Assembly (NCBI GenBank): GCA_964531295.1
Contig: CAZHHJ010000117.1
Location: 1 to 7,934, forward strand
Direction of reading: 5' to 3'
Origin: JAAYJK01 sp964531295
GTDB taxonomy: Bacteria > Bacillota > Syntrophomonadia > Syntrophomonadales > Syntrophomonadaceae
Length of the DNA stretch: 7,934 nt
How positions within the stretch are numbered: position 1 is the stretch's first letter; each line of letters begins with the position of its first letter. The notes beneath the pieces are model-generated. The model did no database searches, was not told the origin of the DNA, and saw only the letters and a program-made list of their open reading frames with translations. The position numbers and the translations under genes are program-made. Shown here in pieces: positions 1-6,451 of this stretch.

Positions 1-1
1 A

Positions 2-1381
2 GCACCTATTACCGGAGAATCTATCCCTGTATATAAAGAAAAAGGTAGTGAAGTGTATGCTGGTACTATAAACGAATATGGTTCACTTGAAATTCGGGTA
101 GATAAACTAAGTGCTGATACTACTATAAATAAAATAATTAATATGGTCGAGGAAGCCCAAGGACAAAAGGCGCCGGCACAACAATCAATTGATAAATTTG
201 CTAGCGTTTATACACCGATAGTAATATTCCTAGCTTTAATGGTAGCAGTTATACCAATTTTAATATTAGGCCAACCTAAAGATCTATGGTTATACCAAGC
301 ATTTGCCGTCTTACTCGTAGCATGTCCTTGTGCCTTAGTTATTTCAACCCCAGTTTCGATTGTATCTGCAATTGGAAATGCTGCAAAAAGTGGGGTCTTA
401 ATCAAAGGCGGTATTTATCTAGAACAATTAGGTAAGCTTTCCGCTATAGCTTTTGATAAAACGGGGACTTTGACTCAAGGTAAACTTGAAGTAACTGACA
501 TAGTCGCCCTAAAAGTTTCAGATGATAGGCTTATCGAACTAAGTGCCTTAATCGAAAGTCGCTCCGAACACCCTATTGCTCAGGCAATAATTTCATATAA
601 TAAAAATAGAATTAATCTAAAAGACGATATTAACGACTTTGCGGCAGTACCAGGCAAAGGTACCCGAGCTATAATTAATAACGAAATTCACTACCTAGGT
701 AATCCCCGTTTTCTAGAAGAAAGCGGAATTGATTTAACTACTAACAAAGAAATTATAGATAAATATAATAATGAAGGTAAAACACTGGTAGTTTTAGCTA
801 ATAACAAGGAAATCTTAGGCCTTATTGCTATTTCCGATACCTTGCGAGATGATAGTGTCTCAACTATTAAAGAATTAAAAAAATCAGGTATAGAGCATGT
901 AATAATGCTCACCGGAGATAATTATCAGGTAGCACAGAATATTGCCATCAACATCGATGCTGATGAATTTTCAGCCGAACTCTTGCCCCAGGACAAAGCC
1001 CAGGCTGTTTCCGATTTAATTAGCCAATACAATGGGGTAGCAATGGTCGGTGATGGCATAAATGATGCACCTGCATTAGCTACTTCAACAGTTGGAATTG
1101 CAATGGGTGGCGCTGGAAGCGGAGCCGCCTTAGAAACTGCCGATATTGCTTTAATGAGTGATAACTTGTCCAAACTACCTTTTGCTATACAACTGAGCCA
1201 AAGAACTGTTAGGATTATTAAACAAAATATTTTCATCTCACTGTTAATTAAAAGTGCCATTCTACTTTTAGTAATACCTGGCCTTTTAACTATGTGGTTA
1301 GCAGTAATTGCCGATGTCGGTACATCTATGATTGTAACCTTGAATGGGATGAGGTTGTTGTATAATAAAGGCAAAGCGTGA
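2..1381 (+). CDS. cadA: Heavy-metal P1B-type ATPase (Zn2+/Cd2+/Pb2+ exporter), 5' end outside window
   Basis: ATP-driven efflux pump of the inner membrane for Zn2+, Cd2+ and Pb2+. The 459 visible residues enter in frame at base 2, inside the actuator domain. In fragment numbering they show the TGES motif (4-7), the intramembrane CPC metal site (108-110), the phosphorylation loop DKTGTLT starting at D152, the SEHP nucleotide-binding motif (HP 190-191), MLTGDN, and the hinge GDGINDAP (350-357). The last membrane pair carries K417 and D438, 21 residues apart, the Lys/Asp pair typical of the Zn/Cd/Pb subgroup rather than copper pumps. The family is usually 650-800 residues, so the N-terminal metal-binding domain and first helices lie upstream. 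The C-terminus is intact and ends in TGA. It converges on the minus-strand operon and is visibly A+T-richer, which hints at a separate origin. No U-tailed terminator is visible after the stop. Family sure; exact metal range inferred. Confidence 0.95.
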   Translation, partial: APITGESIPVYKEKGSEVYAGTINEYGSLEIRVDKLSADTTINKIINMVEEAQGQKAPAQQSIDKFASVYTPIVIFLALMVAVIPILILGQPKDLWLYQAFAVLLVACPCALVISTPVSIVSAIGNAAKSGVLIKGGIYLEQLGKLSAIAFDKTGTLTQGKLEVTDIVALKVSDDRLIELSALIESRSEHPIAQAIISYNKNRINLKDDINDFAAVPGKGTRAIINNEIHYLGNPRFLEESGIDLTTNKEIIDKYNNEGKTLVVLANNKEILGLIAISDTLRDDSVSTIKELKKSGIEHVIMLTGDNYQVAQNIAINIDADEFSAELLPQDKAQAVSDLISQYNGVAMVGDGINDAPALATSTVGIAMGGAGSGAALETADIALMSDNLSKLPFAIQLSQRTVRIIKQNIFISLLIKSAILLLVIPGLLTMWLAVIADVGTSMIVTLNGMRLLYNKGKA

Positions 1382-1433
1382 GGAGTTGGATTTTAGCACA
1401 GCAAACAGCTGGGTATTATAATAGGAAACATAA

Positions 1434-1691
1434 TCAAAGTAACGGATCACCGACACCTATTGGGGAAAAGAAATATGTGGAGCGTAGCTGGCCGCTTCTA
1501 TGACGAAAACACATTGATCCACCATCCTTTGAAAATGGCTGGTAAAACGTGTAGGGGAGTGTACACCTGAACATTGCTACCAAACGCTCCCCTTTGTCCA
1601 GGGCAGCCAGATAAAGCATCAACACCCGATCAATTGGCGGAGAATGCAAGAGCTGGAAGGGTTTGGGCCCTGGAGAAGAATGCTGGAACAT
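1434..1691 (-). CDS. Unrecognised 85-residue open frame, possibly spurious
   Basis: An ATG at 1691 is preceded by GAGGAG seven bases upstream, which is a fair ribosome binding site. The frame then stays open for 85 residues to a stop at 1434. I do not recognise the product. It has no signal peptide, no clear membrane segment and no known motif, and it is rich in Ser, Pro, Phe and Arg in a way that is not strongly protein-like. The same frame extends upstream without a stop into the methyltransferase-like remnant at 1707-1763, so it may simply be decayed or rearranged coding sequence. A perfect-looking inverted repeat (1553-1593) sits inside it, which also argues against a conserved protein. 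Reported for completeness; more likely not a functional gene. Confidence 0.15.
   Translation of the reverse strand: MFQHSSPGPKPFQLLHSPPIDRVLMLYLAALDKGERLVAMFRCTLPYTFYQPFSKDGGSMCFRHRSGQLRSTYFFSPIGVGDPLL
1553..1593. repeat. 10-bp inverted repeat with 21-base loop
   Basis: AGGGGAGTGT at 1553-1562 is the inverted complement of ACGCTCCCCT at 1584-1593, with nine Watson-Crick pairs and one G-U type pair. The loop is 21 bases. Neither strand has a convincing T-run directly after the stem (plus strand has only TTT), so it is a poor intrinsic terminator in either direction. It could serve as a bidirectional transcript-end structure between the convergent genes or be a remnant of a repeat element. Confidence 0.4.
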
Positions 1692-1706
1692 ATCGTTTCT
1701 CCTCAA

Positions 1707-1763
1707 TAGAACCCCTCCAGTAACCGCTTGCAGCGCCGGCTCATCAAATTCATGGTTATATGT
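1707..1763 (-). pseudogene. Possible N-terminal remnant of a second SAM methyltransferase
   Basis: Directly after the methyltransferase stop, the minus strand reads a peptide containing FDEPALQAVTGG. From memory, many SAM methyltransferases of anaerobes begin with a segment of this kind (a D/E-P-A-L, then V/A-T-G, then a glycine-rich stretch before the GCG motif). Here the expected continuation is missing: after about 20 residues the text becomes unrecognisable and no D-x-G-C-G motif follows. No good start codon with a Shine-Dalgarno precedes it; the only in-frame start is a TTG at 1781 that overlaps the end of the upstream gene. I read it as the head of a gene lost by deletion or insertion. 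The resemblance rests on short recall and is not proven. Confidence 0.3.
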
Positions 1764-1765
1764 CT

Positions 1766-2581
1766 TTAGACAGTTTGCCAATAGAGAAAGGCTATCCGGG
1801 CCTCGGTATCATCGAGAATAATGTCATTAATAGCGATGTTTTTAAGGTAATCAAAGACTGTGGTTGTATATTTGTCAATATTCTTTCTTTCTTCACTGAG
1901 TGGGCCGAGATGTCCGGCAAAGTGGGCGGCAGTCTCTTTATTGGCGGGCCACTGGAGTTGCGCGCTAGTATCATAATAAGATACGTGGGGATAGTAACCC
2001 GATCGCAATAGGTGGTCAAAGGACTTCCCCATCGAGGTTTTTCCCCATTCCGCATCAAAAGGGACACCCAGGATCTGCTCGTATACGTTGTTTTTTAAGC
2101 TACTGAATTTACGGGCAAAGCTACAGGTAAAACACCAGCCGCGGCTGGCCAGGGACATCTTTAATAAGTTTTCCTCCCCCCTGATCCCAGGACAAAGCGA
2201 GGCAAAGACTAAATCAAAGGCTTTTTCCATACCATAGTCCTGTATATTAATATCCTGCCAGGGAATATTTATGAAGCTTACATTTTTCAAACCGCTTTGC
2301 TCGGTACTTTGCCTTGCATATTCAAGCATTTTTCCGGATATATCCAGCCCCGTCACCATTCGGGCCTTTTGCGCGAACCGCACCGTAAACTTGCCCGGCC
2401 CGCACCCTATATCCAAGATTTCTGAATTGCTGTCGTATAAGCCCTGATCAAGCAGAAAATCATCTGTGTATTGGTAGCGGGCTTCATTTTCTTGCCGTGA
2501 TTCTTTATTGTCAAAATCCCTTACCCACTTTTCAGATCTGACATCCCAAAATTCCTTGGTGTGCATCTCTATATCATTCAT
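1766..2581 (-). CDS. Class I SAM-dependent methyltransferase of unknown substrate
   Basis: A 271-residue soluble cytoplasmic protein with a Rossmann-type methyltransferase core. Motif I is ILDIGCGPG (residues 55-63), the SAM-ribose acidic residue is in GLD (78-80), and a motif IV-like segment FDLVFASL follows at 122-129. The remaining half is not family-specific to me. Its substrate is unknown; members of this broad superfamily methylate small molecules, proteins or RNA. The ATG at 2581 is 23 bases after the TAG of the DUF364 gene. The best Shine-Dalgarno, AAAGG, is rather far (13 bases), so the start is slightly uncertain; an in-frame ATG five codons later has no better site. It is the last intact gene of the riboswitch-led operon, so its substrate is likely tied to the radical SAM and DUF364 products or to the imported metal. 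Methyltransferase identity is firm; the role is inferred from context. Confidence 0.9.
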   Translation of the reverse strand: MNDIEMHTKEFWDVRSEKWVRDFDNKESRQENEARYQYTDDFLLDQGLYDSNSEILDIGCGPGKFTVRFAQKARMVTGLDISGKMLEYARQSTEQSGLKNVSFINIPWQDINIQDYGMEKAFDLVFASLCPGIRGEENLLKMSLASRGWCFTCSFARKFSSLKNNVYEQILGVPFDAEWGKTSMGKSFDHLLRSGYYPHVSYYDTSAQLQWPANKETAAHFAGHLGPLSEERKNIDKYTTTVFDYLKNIAINDIILDDTEARIAFLYWQTV

Positions 2582-2604
2582 CTCACTAAATCAACCTTTC
2601 CCTG

Positions 2605-3438
2605 CTAATTATTTTTTTTATTTATCACCAGCATTTCGGCTGACTTTCCAAAAAAGTGGTAGCCTGATCCACCCTCGCTGATAATATCCAATAGTTCATC
2701 AGGTTTGGTTACCAAAATCCCGCCCAGTGATGTTACGCCGTGACTGAAAAAGGCATCCGGCAGCATGCTTACGGTCGGGCCAGTTACGGCAATCTGCGCT
2801 CCGGGTTTGGCCATAGTCAGCAATTCCGGCAGTGTATCGTTAATAATAGTTGTACCGGTAATTATCAGTAAATCAGCGTCGGAGACAAACTCCGCTGCCC
2901 GGCTGGCCTCTGCAAAATAGGGCATCTCATTTGGTCTTAAGGTAGCTGCATCCAGCTCTAAAATATGAAAATCCGCATTTGCCGCCATTAATTTCTTTAT
3001 CATGGGGATCAGCGCCCCAACCACTACAGTTTTTCTGACCGGGTCAATTTCGAGTGTATCAAATAAATCCTTGCCTAATTCGATTTCATATCCCTTTTCC
3101 GTCATCCTGTCCCAACATGAGGCGCTCAAGGCATTCAATGTCGCTATTCCCAGTGTCTTTTTCAATATATTGCCCCTGAAGATATCTTCAAGATATGCAT
3201 TGACACTTCTGCCAGCTAGCTTTCCGGGAAGCGGCATTGCTTTAGCTGAGCTGGGACAGCAAACCGCCTCCGGGATTTCCTTTATTGGGGTAAAGCAAAG
3301 TCCTCCATGGCCATCACTTAATTTTATTCCCGAGAAAAACAAACCTATTACCGCCCGTTCAACTGTCAGTTGCTCCATGTTTTCTCCCAGAATACCTCTG
3401 ACATGGTCAATACTTTCGGCCAGTATTCTATTATTCAT
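2605..3438 (-). CDS. DUF4213/DUF364 protein (putative heavy-metal chelation family)
   Basis: A 277-residue cytoplasmic protein. The N-terminal part (about 1-95, DUF4213-like) contains SDGHGGLCFTP and a CC pair (C60, C61). The linker LGIATLNALSA (96-106) is characteristic of the family. The C-terminal DUF364 domain (about 120-272) has VVVGALIPM, a LLIITGTTIIND segment, AVTGPTVSMLPD, a GVTSLGG strand, and a final EGGSGYHFFGKSAE. From established knowledge, a Desulfitobacterium member has a solved structure combining an enolase-like and a Rossmann-like fold with a cleft proposed to bind metal; no reaction is known. The start is placed at ATG 3438 because AGGGAGGGG lies seven bases upstream; an upstream in-frame start ten codons earlier would have that site inside the gene. 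It follows the radical SAM gene by 75 bases and precedes the methyltransferase by 23. Family call is confident; function is unknown. Confidence 0.92.
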   Translation of the reverse strand: MNNRILAESIDHVRGILGENMEQLTVERAVIGLFFSGIKLSDGHGGLCFTPIKEIPEAVCCPSSAKAMPLPGKLAGRSVNAYLEDIFRGNILKKTLGIATLNALSASCWDRMTEKGYEIELGKDLFDTLEIDPVRKTVVVGALIPMIKKLMAANADFHILELDAATLRPNEMPYFAEASRAAEFVSDADLLIITGTTIINDTLPELLTMAKPGAQIAVTGPTVSMLPDAFFSHGVTSLGGILVTKPDELLDIISEGGSGYHFFGKSAEMLVINKKNN

Positions 3439-3445
3439 CGTAAAT

Positions 3446-3454
3446 CCCCTCCCT
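3446..3454 (-). promoter_or_regulatory. Ribosome binding site fixing the DUF364 start
   Basis: On the minus strand AGGGAGGGG ends seven bases before ATG 3438. It falls inside the longer possible reading frame that begins at 3468, so it argues for the shorter protein. Confidence 0.75.
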
Positions 3455-3513
3455 AAAGATAATTTCACAAGTATAGGCGCGCTCCTCTTTATTTTGAGGT
3501 CCTTGCAAAACCC

Positions 3514-4497
3514 TCAAAAGTACTGTTTCCCGTTTTTTAGAATACGTACAGGAATAGTCCGACTACATTGGGGACAATTTGGGTTCTGCAAATGCCCTTT
3601 AATGAATTTAGCCCCGCAGGCACTGATACATAAACGCTCTATCAACACTTCACCGCATTCCGGGCAAACTGTATCTACCCAGGTTGAACCAATAAAATTG
3701 CCAAAATAAATAAAGGGGAGCTTTTTTCTGGCATTCTCTACTATTTGGGCAATCATCTCCACATCAGGAGGCGTTGCTGTTGCCATCTGATGCTGGGGAA
3801 GCAAACGAAATACGTGCCATGCCATCTCCTTGTCGATCCCAGATAGAAATTCTACTATGGCCGGAATTTCATCTTCGTTTTGGCCCTGCACTATGGGAGT
3901 GGTGACTTCTACATGGGCCCGTGATGCCAAATACTCAATATTGCGCATCACTACCATAGCTGATTTGAGGCCGGTATATTCCTGATAAAATTGGTCCGCT
4001 ATGGATTTCAGGCTAATGTTAAAAAAGTCGAAGGTACCTGCCATCATTTCAGCTGCTTCAGGCGTAAAATATCCATTGCTTGAACACCCCGTCAACAGAC
4101 CCCTTTTTTGGGCCTCTTTGGCTACATCCAAGGCCGAAGGCAGGTTTACGGTTACTTCATTTATCCCAAAATGTATACCAACACAACCCATGTCTTCTGC
4201 TCTGTCCGCAATTTGTGCCGGATGCATTTTGTTGGTAAAGACTTCTGACGGATTGATCGCTACATTGGAGTTGATGCAGTAAGAACAGCTTGCATTACAA
4301 TTAAATCCGCCTAATTGCAAAAACTGGCTATTGGGGCAAAAGTGGAAAAGCGGGATCTGTTCAACATCCACTGTATCGCAGCGCGTCCATTCGTTTGGAT
4401 ACTTCTCCAGGATTTTGCCATCTATTTCCTCGTACATGTGACATTTACCCGTACCTTTTGAAAGTTCGCAGCGAAATTCACAATAATTGCATCTCAT
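3514..4497 (-). CDS. Radical SAM enzyme, COG1180 (PflA/AmmeMemoRadiSam-like) type
   Basis: A 327-residue cytoplasmic iron-sulfur enzyme expected to cleave S-adenosylmethionine to a 5'-deoxyadenosyl radical. The radical SAM cluster motif is CNASCSYC (C67, C71, C74; CX3CX2C). An N-terminal Cys set C3, C6, C10, C19 precedes it, as in the COG1180 family, and a C-terminal zinc-ribbon-like set has CPEC near 278-281 and CPQC near 308-311. The segment PLFHFCPNSQFLQLGG before the motif matches the usual HF-P-G-S lead-in of this group. The substrate is unknown: the family includes glycyl-radical activases and uncharacterised enzymes, and no glycyl-radical partner is visible. ATG 4497 is chosen over a TTG three codons earlier because AAAGGAG is nine bases before the ATG but directly abuts the TTG. 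It lies 78 bases after the ATPase gene, across a small hairpin, and 75 before the DUF364 gene. Radical SAM family is sure; role is inferred from the Mo/W-linked operon. Confidence 0.93.
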   Translation of the reverse strand: MRCNYCEFRCELSKGTGKCHMYEEIDGKILEKYPNEWTRCDTVDVEQIPLFHFCPNSQFLQLGGFNCNASCSYCINSNVAINPSEVFTNKMHPAQIADRAEDMGCVGIHFGINEVTVNLPSALDVAKEAQKRGLLTGCSSNGYFTPEAAEMMAGTFDFFNISLKSIADQFYQEYTGLKSAMVVMRNIEYLASRAHVEVTTPIVQGQNEDEIPAIVEFLSGIDKEMAWHVFRLLPQHQMATATPPDVEMIAQIVENARKKLPFIYFGNFIGSTWVDTVCPECGEVLIERLCISACGAKFIKGHLQNPNCPQCSRTIPVRILKNGKQYF

Positions 4498-4506
4498 TCC
4501 TGTCAA

Positions 4507-4513
4507 CTCCTTT
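4507..4513 (-). promoter_or_regulatory. Ribosome binding site fixing the radical SAM start
   Basis: AAAGGAG on the minus strand sits nine bases before ATG 4497. A TTG directly adjacent to it (4506) is too close to be used, so the ATG is preferred. Confidence 0.75.
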
Positions 4514-4520
4514 GATAAAT

Positions 4521-4540
4521 GCCTGATTCTACCGTCAGGC
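4521..4540 (-). repeat. Intercistronic hairpin between ATPase and radical SAM genes
   Basis: GCCTGA and TCAGGC form a perfect 6-bp stem with an 8-base loop in the 78-base gap. No T-run follows (ATTTATC), so it is not a standard terminator. It may be a processing or stability element that separates transporter from enzyme expression, or chance. Confidence 0.4.
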
Positions 4541-4575
4541 CATCACGTTCCAATCGAATTCACCTATTTACGAGA

Positions 4576-5397
4576 TTATTTACAGTGGGCCAAGTGAATG
4601 CCTGTATATTGATCCTTTGCCAAGCTGGGTGGGATACAGGCAATTCGAGCTAATTCAGGGACAAGACATAGGCAGAGCCTGGTATTATAAACCCTCTGCA
4701 ACCGTTCCTCTGTTATTATTTCATCGTATCGTCCCACATCTATATGTCCATCCTTATCCAGGATCGCCACCGTACCTCCCAACAGCAGCGCGTGGTCCGG
4801 ATTATGAGTCGTCATGACAACAGAATAGCCTCGCATCGCCATATCCTTGATTATATTCAAAACCCGCAGTTGATTGCCATAATCCAAATGAGCTGTAGGT
4901 TCATCAAAAAGAACAACTTTGGGTGCTTGTACAATGGCGCGGGCAATGGTCACCTGTTGCCTTTCGCCGCCACTTATTTCAGTGTACGGTTTATTGGCGA
5001 GACGGGAAATCCCCAGCACCTCCAAAGCCTCCCAGGCGGCTTGTCTGTCTTCTTCTTTTGGTTTTCCAAACACCCCAATCTTGGGCGCCCGTCCCATTGT
5101 CACGAAATGCCAAACAGTATAGGCGAAAGTAGGCGTATGGGTTTGTTGAACATAACTCATAACCTGGGCAATTTCTCGGAAACTCATACTGTTCAATTGT
5201 CTGTCGCAAAGATATATTTCGCCACTGCCAGGCTTCAGTAATCCTGCCATACAGTTCAGTAAGGTGCTTTTTCCAGAACCGTTGGGACCTAAGATAGAAA
5301 GGATTACACCTTCATCCAGGGACAACGATACATTATCGAGAACCCTCTTTTTGATATCCGGATAGGTAAAATTAACATTCTTGACTTCATAAATCAA
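4576..5397 (-). CDS. ABC importer ATPase, FepC/BtuD type (predicted molybdate/tungstate importer)
   Basis: A 273-residue peripheral membrane ATPase that powers the FecCD-type permease encoded just upstream. It has Walker A GPNGSGKST (37-45), the Q-loop glutamine near 84, the ABC signature ISGGE (141-145, with Ile in place of the common Leu), Walker B VVLFDEP (161-167), and the switch histidine H198. The start is a TTG whose last bases share a TTGA with the permease stop, a 4-base overlap typical of translational coupling; GGAGG lies 11 bases upstream inside the permease gene. No usable ATG exists before the Walker A region. The last 35 residues carry an unusual set of cysteines (C242, C244, C254, C272) not usual in FepC/BtuD proteins. 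By family alone, substrates would be ferric siderophore, haem or cobalamin; the Moco-type riboswitch favours molybdate or tungstate, as for MolC of Haemophilus. Confidence 0.93.
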   Translation of the reverse strand: MIYEVKNVNFTYPDIKKRVLDNVSLSLDEGVILSILGPNGSGKSTLLNCMAGLLKPGSGEIYLCDRQLNSMSFREIAQVMSYVQQTHTPTFAYTVWHFVTMGRAPKIGVFGKPKEEDRQAAWEALEVLGISRLANKPYTEISGGERQQVTIARAIVQAPKVVLFDEPTAHLDYGNQLRVLNIIKDMAMRGYSVVMTTHNPDHALLLGGTVAILDKDGHIDVGRYDEIITEERLQRVYNTRLCLCLVPELARIACIPPSLAKDQYTGIHLAHCK

Positions 5398-6410
5398 TGT
5401 AAATTCATCCTCCGCTTGTATAGCAGCCAGGCGTAGAAAGGGGCACCGATAATACCGGTCAGAATACTCAGAGGCAGTTCTGACGCTCCTATGGTTCGTG
5501 ATGCTGTATCTACCAACAATAAAAATATTGCGCCCACTAAGGCTGCTGCTGGTAACAGCTTTGAATTTTCCGGTCCCACAATCATGCGGGCAAAATGAGG
5601 AATAACCAGCCCAATCCAGCCAATCGTCCCGGCTACGCATACCGAACTGGCAGTTAAAAGCGTTGAACATAGGATAGAAACATTGCGTATTCTGCTGACA
5701 TTTGCACCCAGGGTTTGCGCTTCCCCTGCACCCAGGGAAATGATGTCGATCCACCACGACATGCTCAAAAGCACGATGGCACTAATTATGATGGCAGGAA
5801 GGACACTAACTAACGAAGGTATACTAACGTAAGACAGACTGCCCATTTGCCAGTATACAATTGTGGCCAGTTCCGTTTCCGGATCGGCAATAAATTTAAG
5901 TAAACCCAAAAGGGATAACATGAATCCCCCTACAATAATTCCGGAAAGTACCATCATAATATTGGAGTCGCTTTTGAGCAAGTAAGGAATCATTACAGTA
6001 AGCCCTACCGCCAATAATCCCCCGCTAAAGGCAAACAACTGGATGCCGGTGGATGAGAGTGCCATTAAAATAGCAATAGCCGCTCCTATACAGGCCCCGG
6101 CAGAGACCCCCAAAAGATCGGGAGATACCAGGGGATTTTTAAATATCCCCTGGTAGGTCGCACCCGACATGGCAAGGGCAGCACCAATAACCACTGCCGC
6201 AAGAATACGTGGCAAACGCAAGCCCATTACTACATTCTCGGCCATAATATCATAAGAACCTACAAGTCCAAATATATTACTATAAACTATTTGTAGGCTT
6301 TCGCCTGGACTTACTGGGTACTTGCCGACACACATACTCCAAACCATACAAACGAGTAATATAACTAGAAATACTATGTTAACTGACCATATCTGCCATT
6401 TCTTTTGCAT
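5394..6410 (-). CDS. FecCD/BtuC-family ABC permease (predicted molybdate/tungstate importer)
   Basis: A 338-residue polytopic inner-membrane protein, the usual length for FecCD permeases with about ten helices. Family hallmarks are LRLPRILAAV, MSGATYQGIFKNPLVSPDLLG (the NPLVSPDLLG block is at 92-101), GTIGWIGLVIPHFARM near the late helices, and a C-terminal ELPLSILTGIIGAPFY. ATG 6410 is favoured, with GGTGGAAAG seven bases upstream; a GTG five codons earlier (6425) has no site. It follows the binding-protein gene by 41 bases and overlaps the ATPase gene by 4. It probably works as a dimer with the ATPase dimer. The family includes siderophore, haem and cobalamin importers and the molybdate/tungstate permease MolB; the riboswitch favours the last. 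Confidence 0.94.
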   Translation of the reverse strand: MQKKWQIWSVNIVFLVILLVCMVWSMCVGKYPVSPGESLQIVYSNIFGLVGSYDIMAENVVMGLRLPRILAAVVIGAALAMSGATYQGIFKNPLVSPDLLGVSAGACIGAAIAILMALSSTGIQLFAFSGGLLAVGLTVMIPYLLKSDSNIMMVLSGIIVGGFMLSLLGLLKFIADPETELATIVYWQMGSLSYVSIPSLVSVLPAIIISAIVLLSMSWWIDIISLGAGEAQTLGANVSRIRNVSILCSTLLTASSVCVAGTIGWIGLVIPHFARMIVGPENSKLLPAAALVGAIFLLLVDTASRTIGASELPLSILTGIIGAPFYAWLLYKRRMNLH

Positions 6411-6451
6411 ATTAACACTTTCCACCGAATTAAATAAAGCTAAACTTCAAA

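Larger units (their letters stand above)
1382..1765. other. Gene-poor stretch between the convergent cadA and methyltransferase genes
   Basis: No confidently real gene lies in these 384 bases. Base composition rises toward that of the minus-strand operon soon after the cadA stop. The stretch holds a short methyltransferase-like N-terminal remnant next to the methyltransferase stop, an unrecognised open frame on the minus strand, and a 10-bp inverted repeat, each listed separately. Neither of the flanking convergent genes has an obvious hairpin plus T-run terminator here. The mixture looks like a scar of deletion or insertion at a gene-cluster boundary, but no recognisable transposase motif or terminal repeat was found. 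Confidence 0.5.

Noticed and set aside
925..1374. Long open frame on the strand opposite cadA
   Set aside because: It is an antisense shadow of the highly conserved ATPase gene, and its peptide has no recognisable features.
1382..1440. Intrinsic terminator for cadA
   Set aside because: Only 3-4 base stems such as AGC/GCT could be found, with no T-run behind them.
1434..1765. Insertion-sequence or transposase remnant
   Set aside because: No DDE, serine-recombinase or HTH motif could be seen in any frame, and no terminal repeats with target duplication were found.
3002..3709. 235-codon open frame on the plus strand opposite the DUF364 and radical SAM genes
   Set aside because: It spans the junction of two well-supported minus-strand genes, and the peptide is low in recognisable features. 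It is a shadow frame.
5398..5757. Upstream extension of the ATPase reading frame by about 120 codons
   Set aside because: The extension lies wholly inside the FecCD permease gene in another frame and contains no domain. The TTG at 5397 with the 4-base overlap gives a normal-length ATPase.
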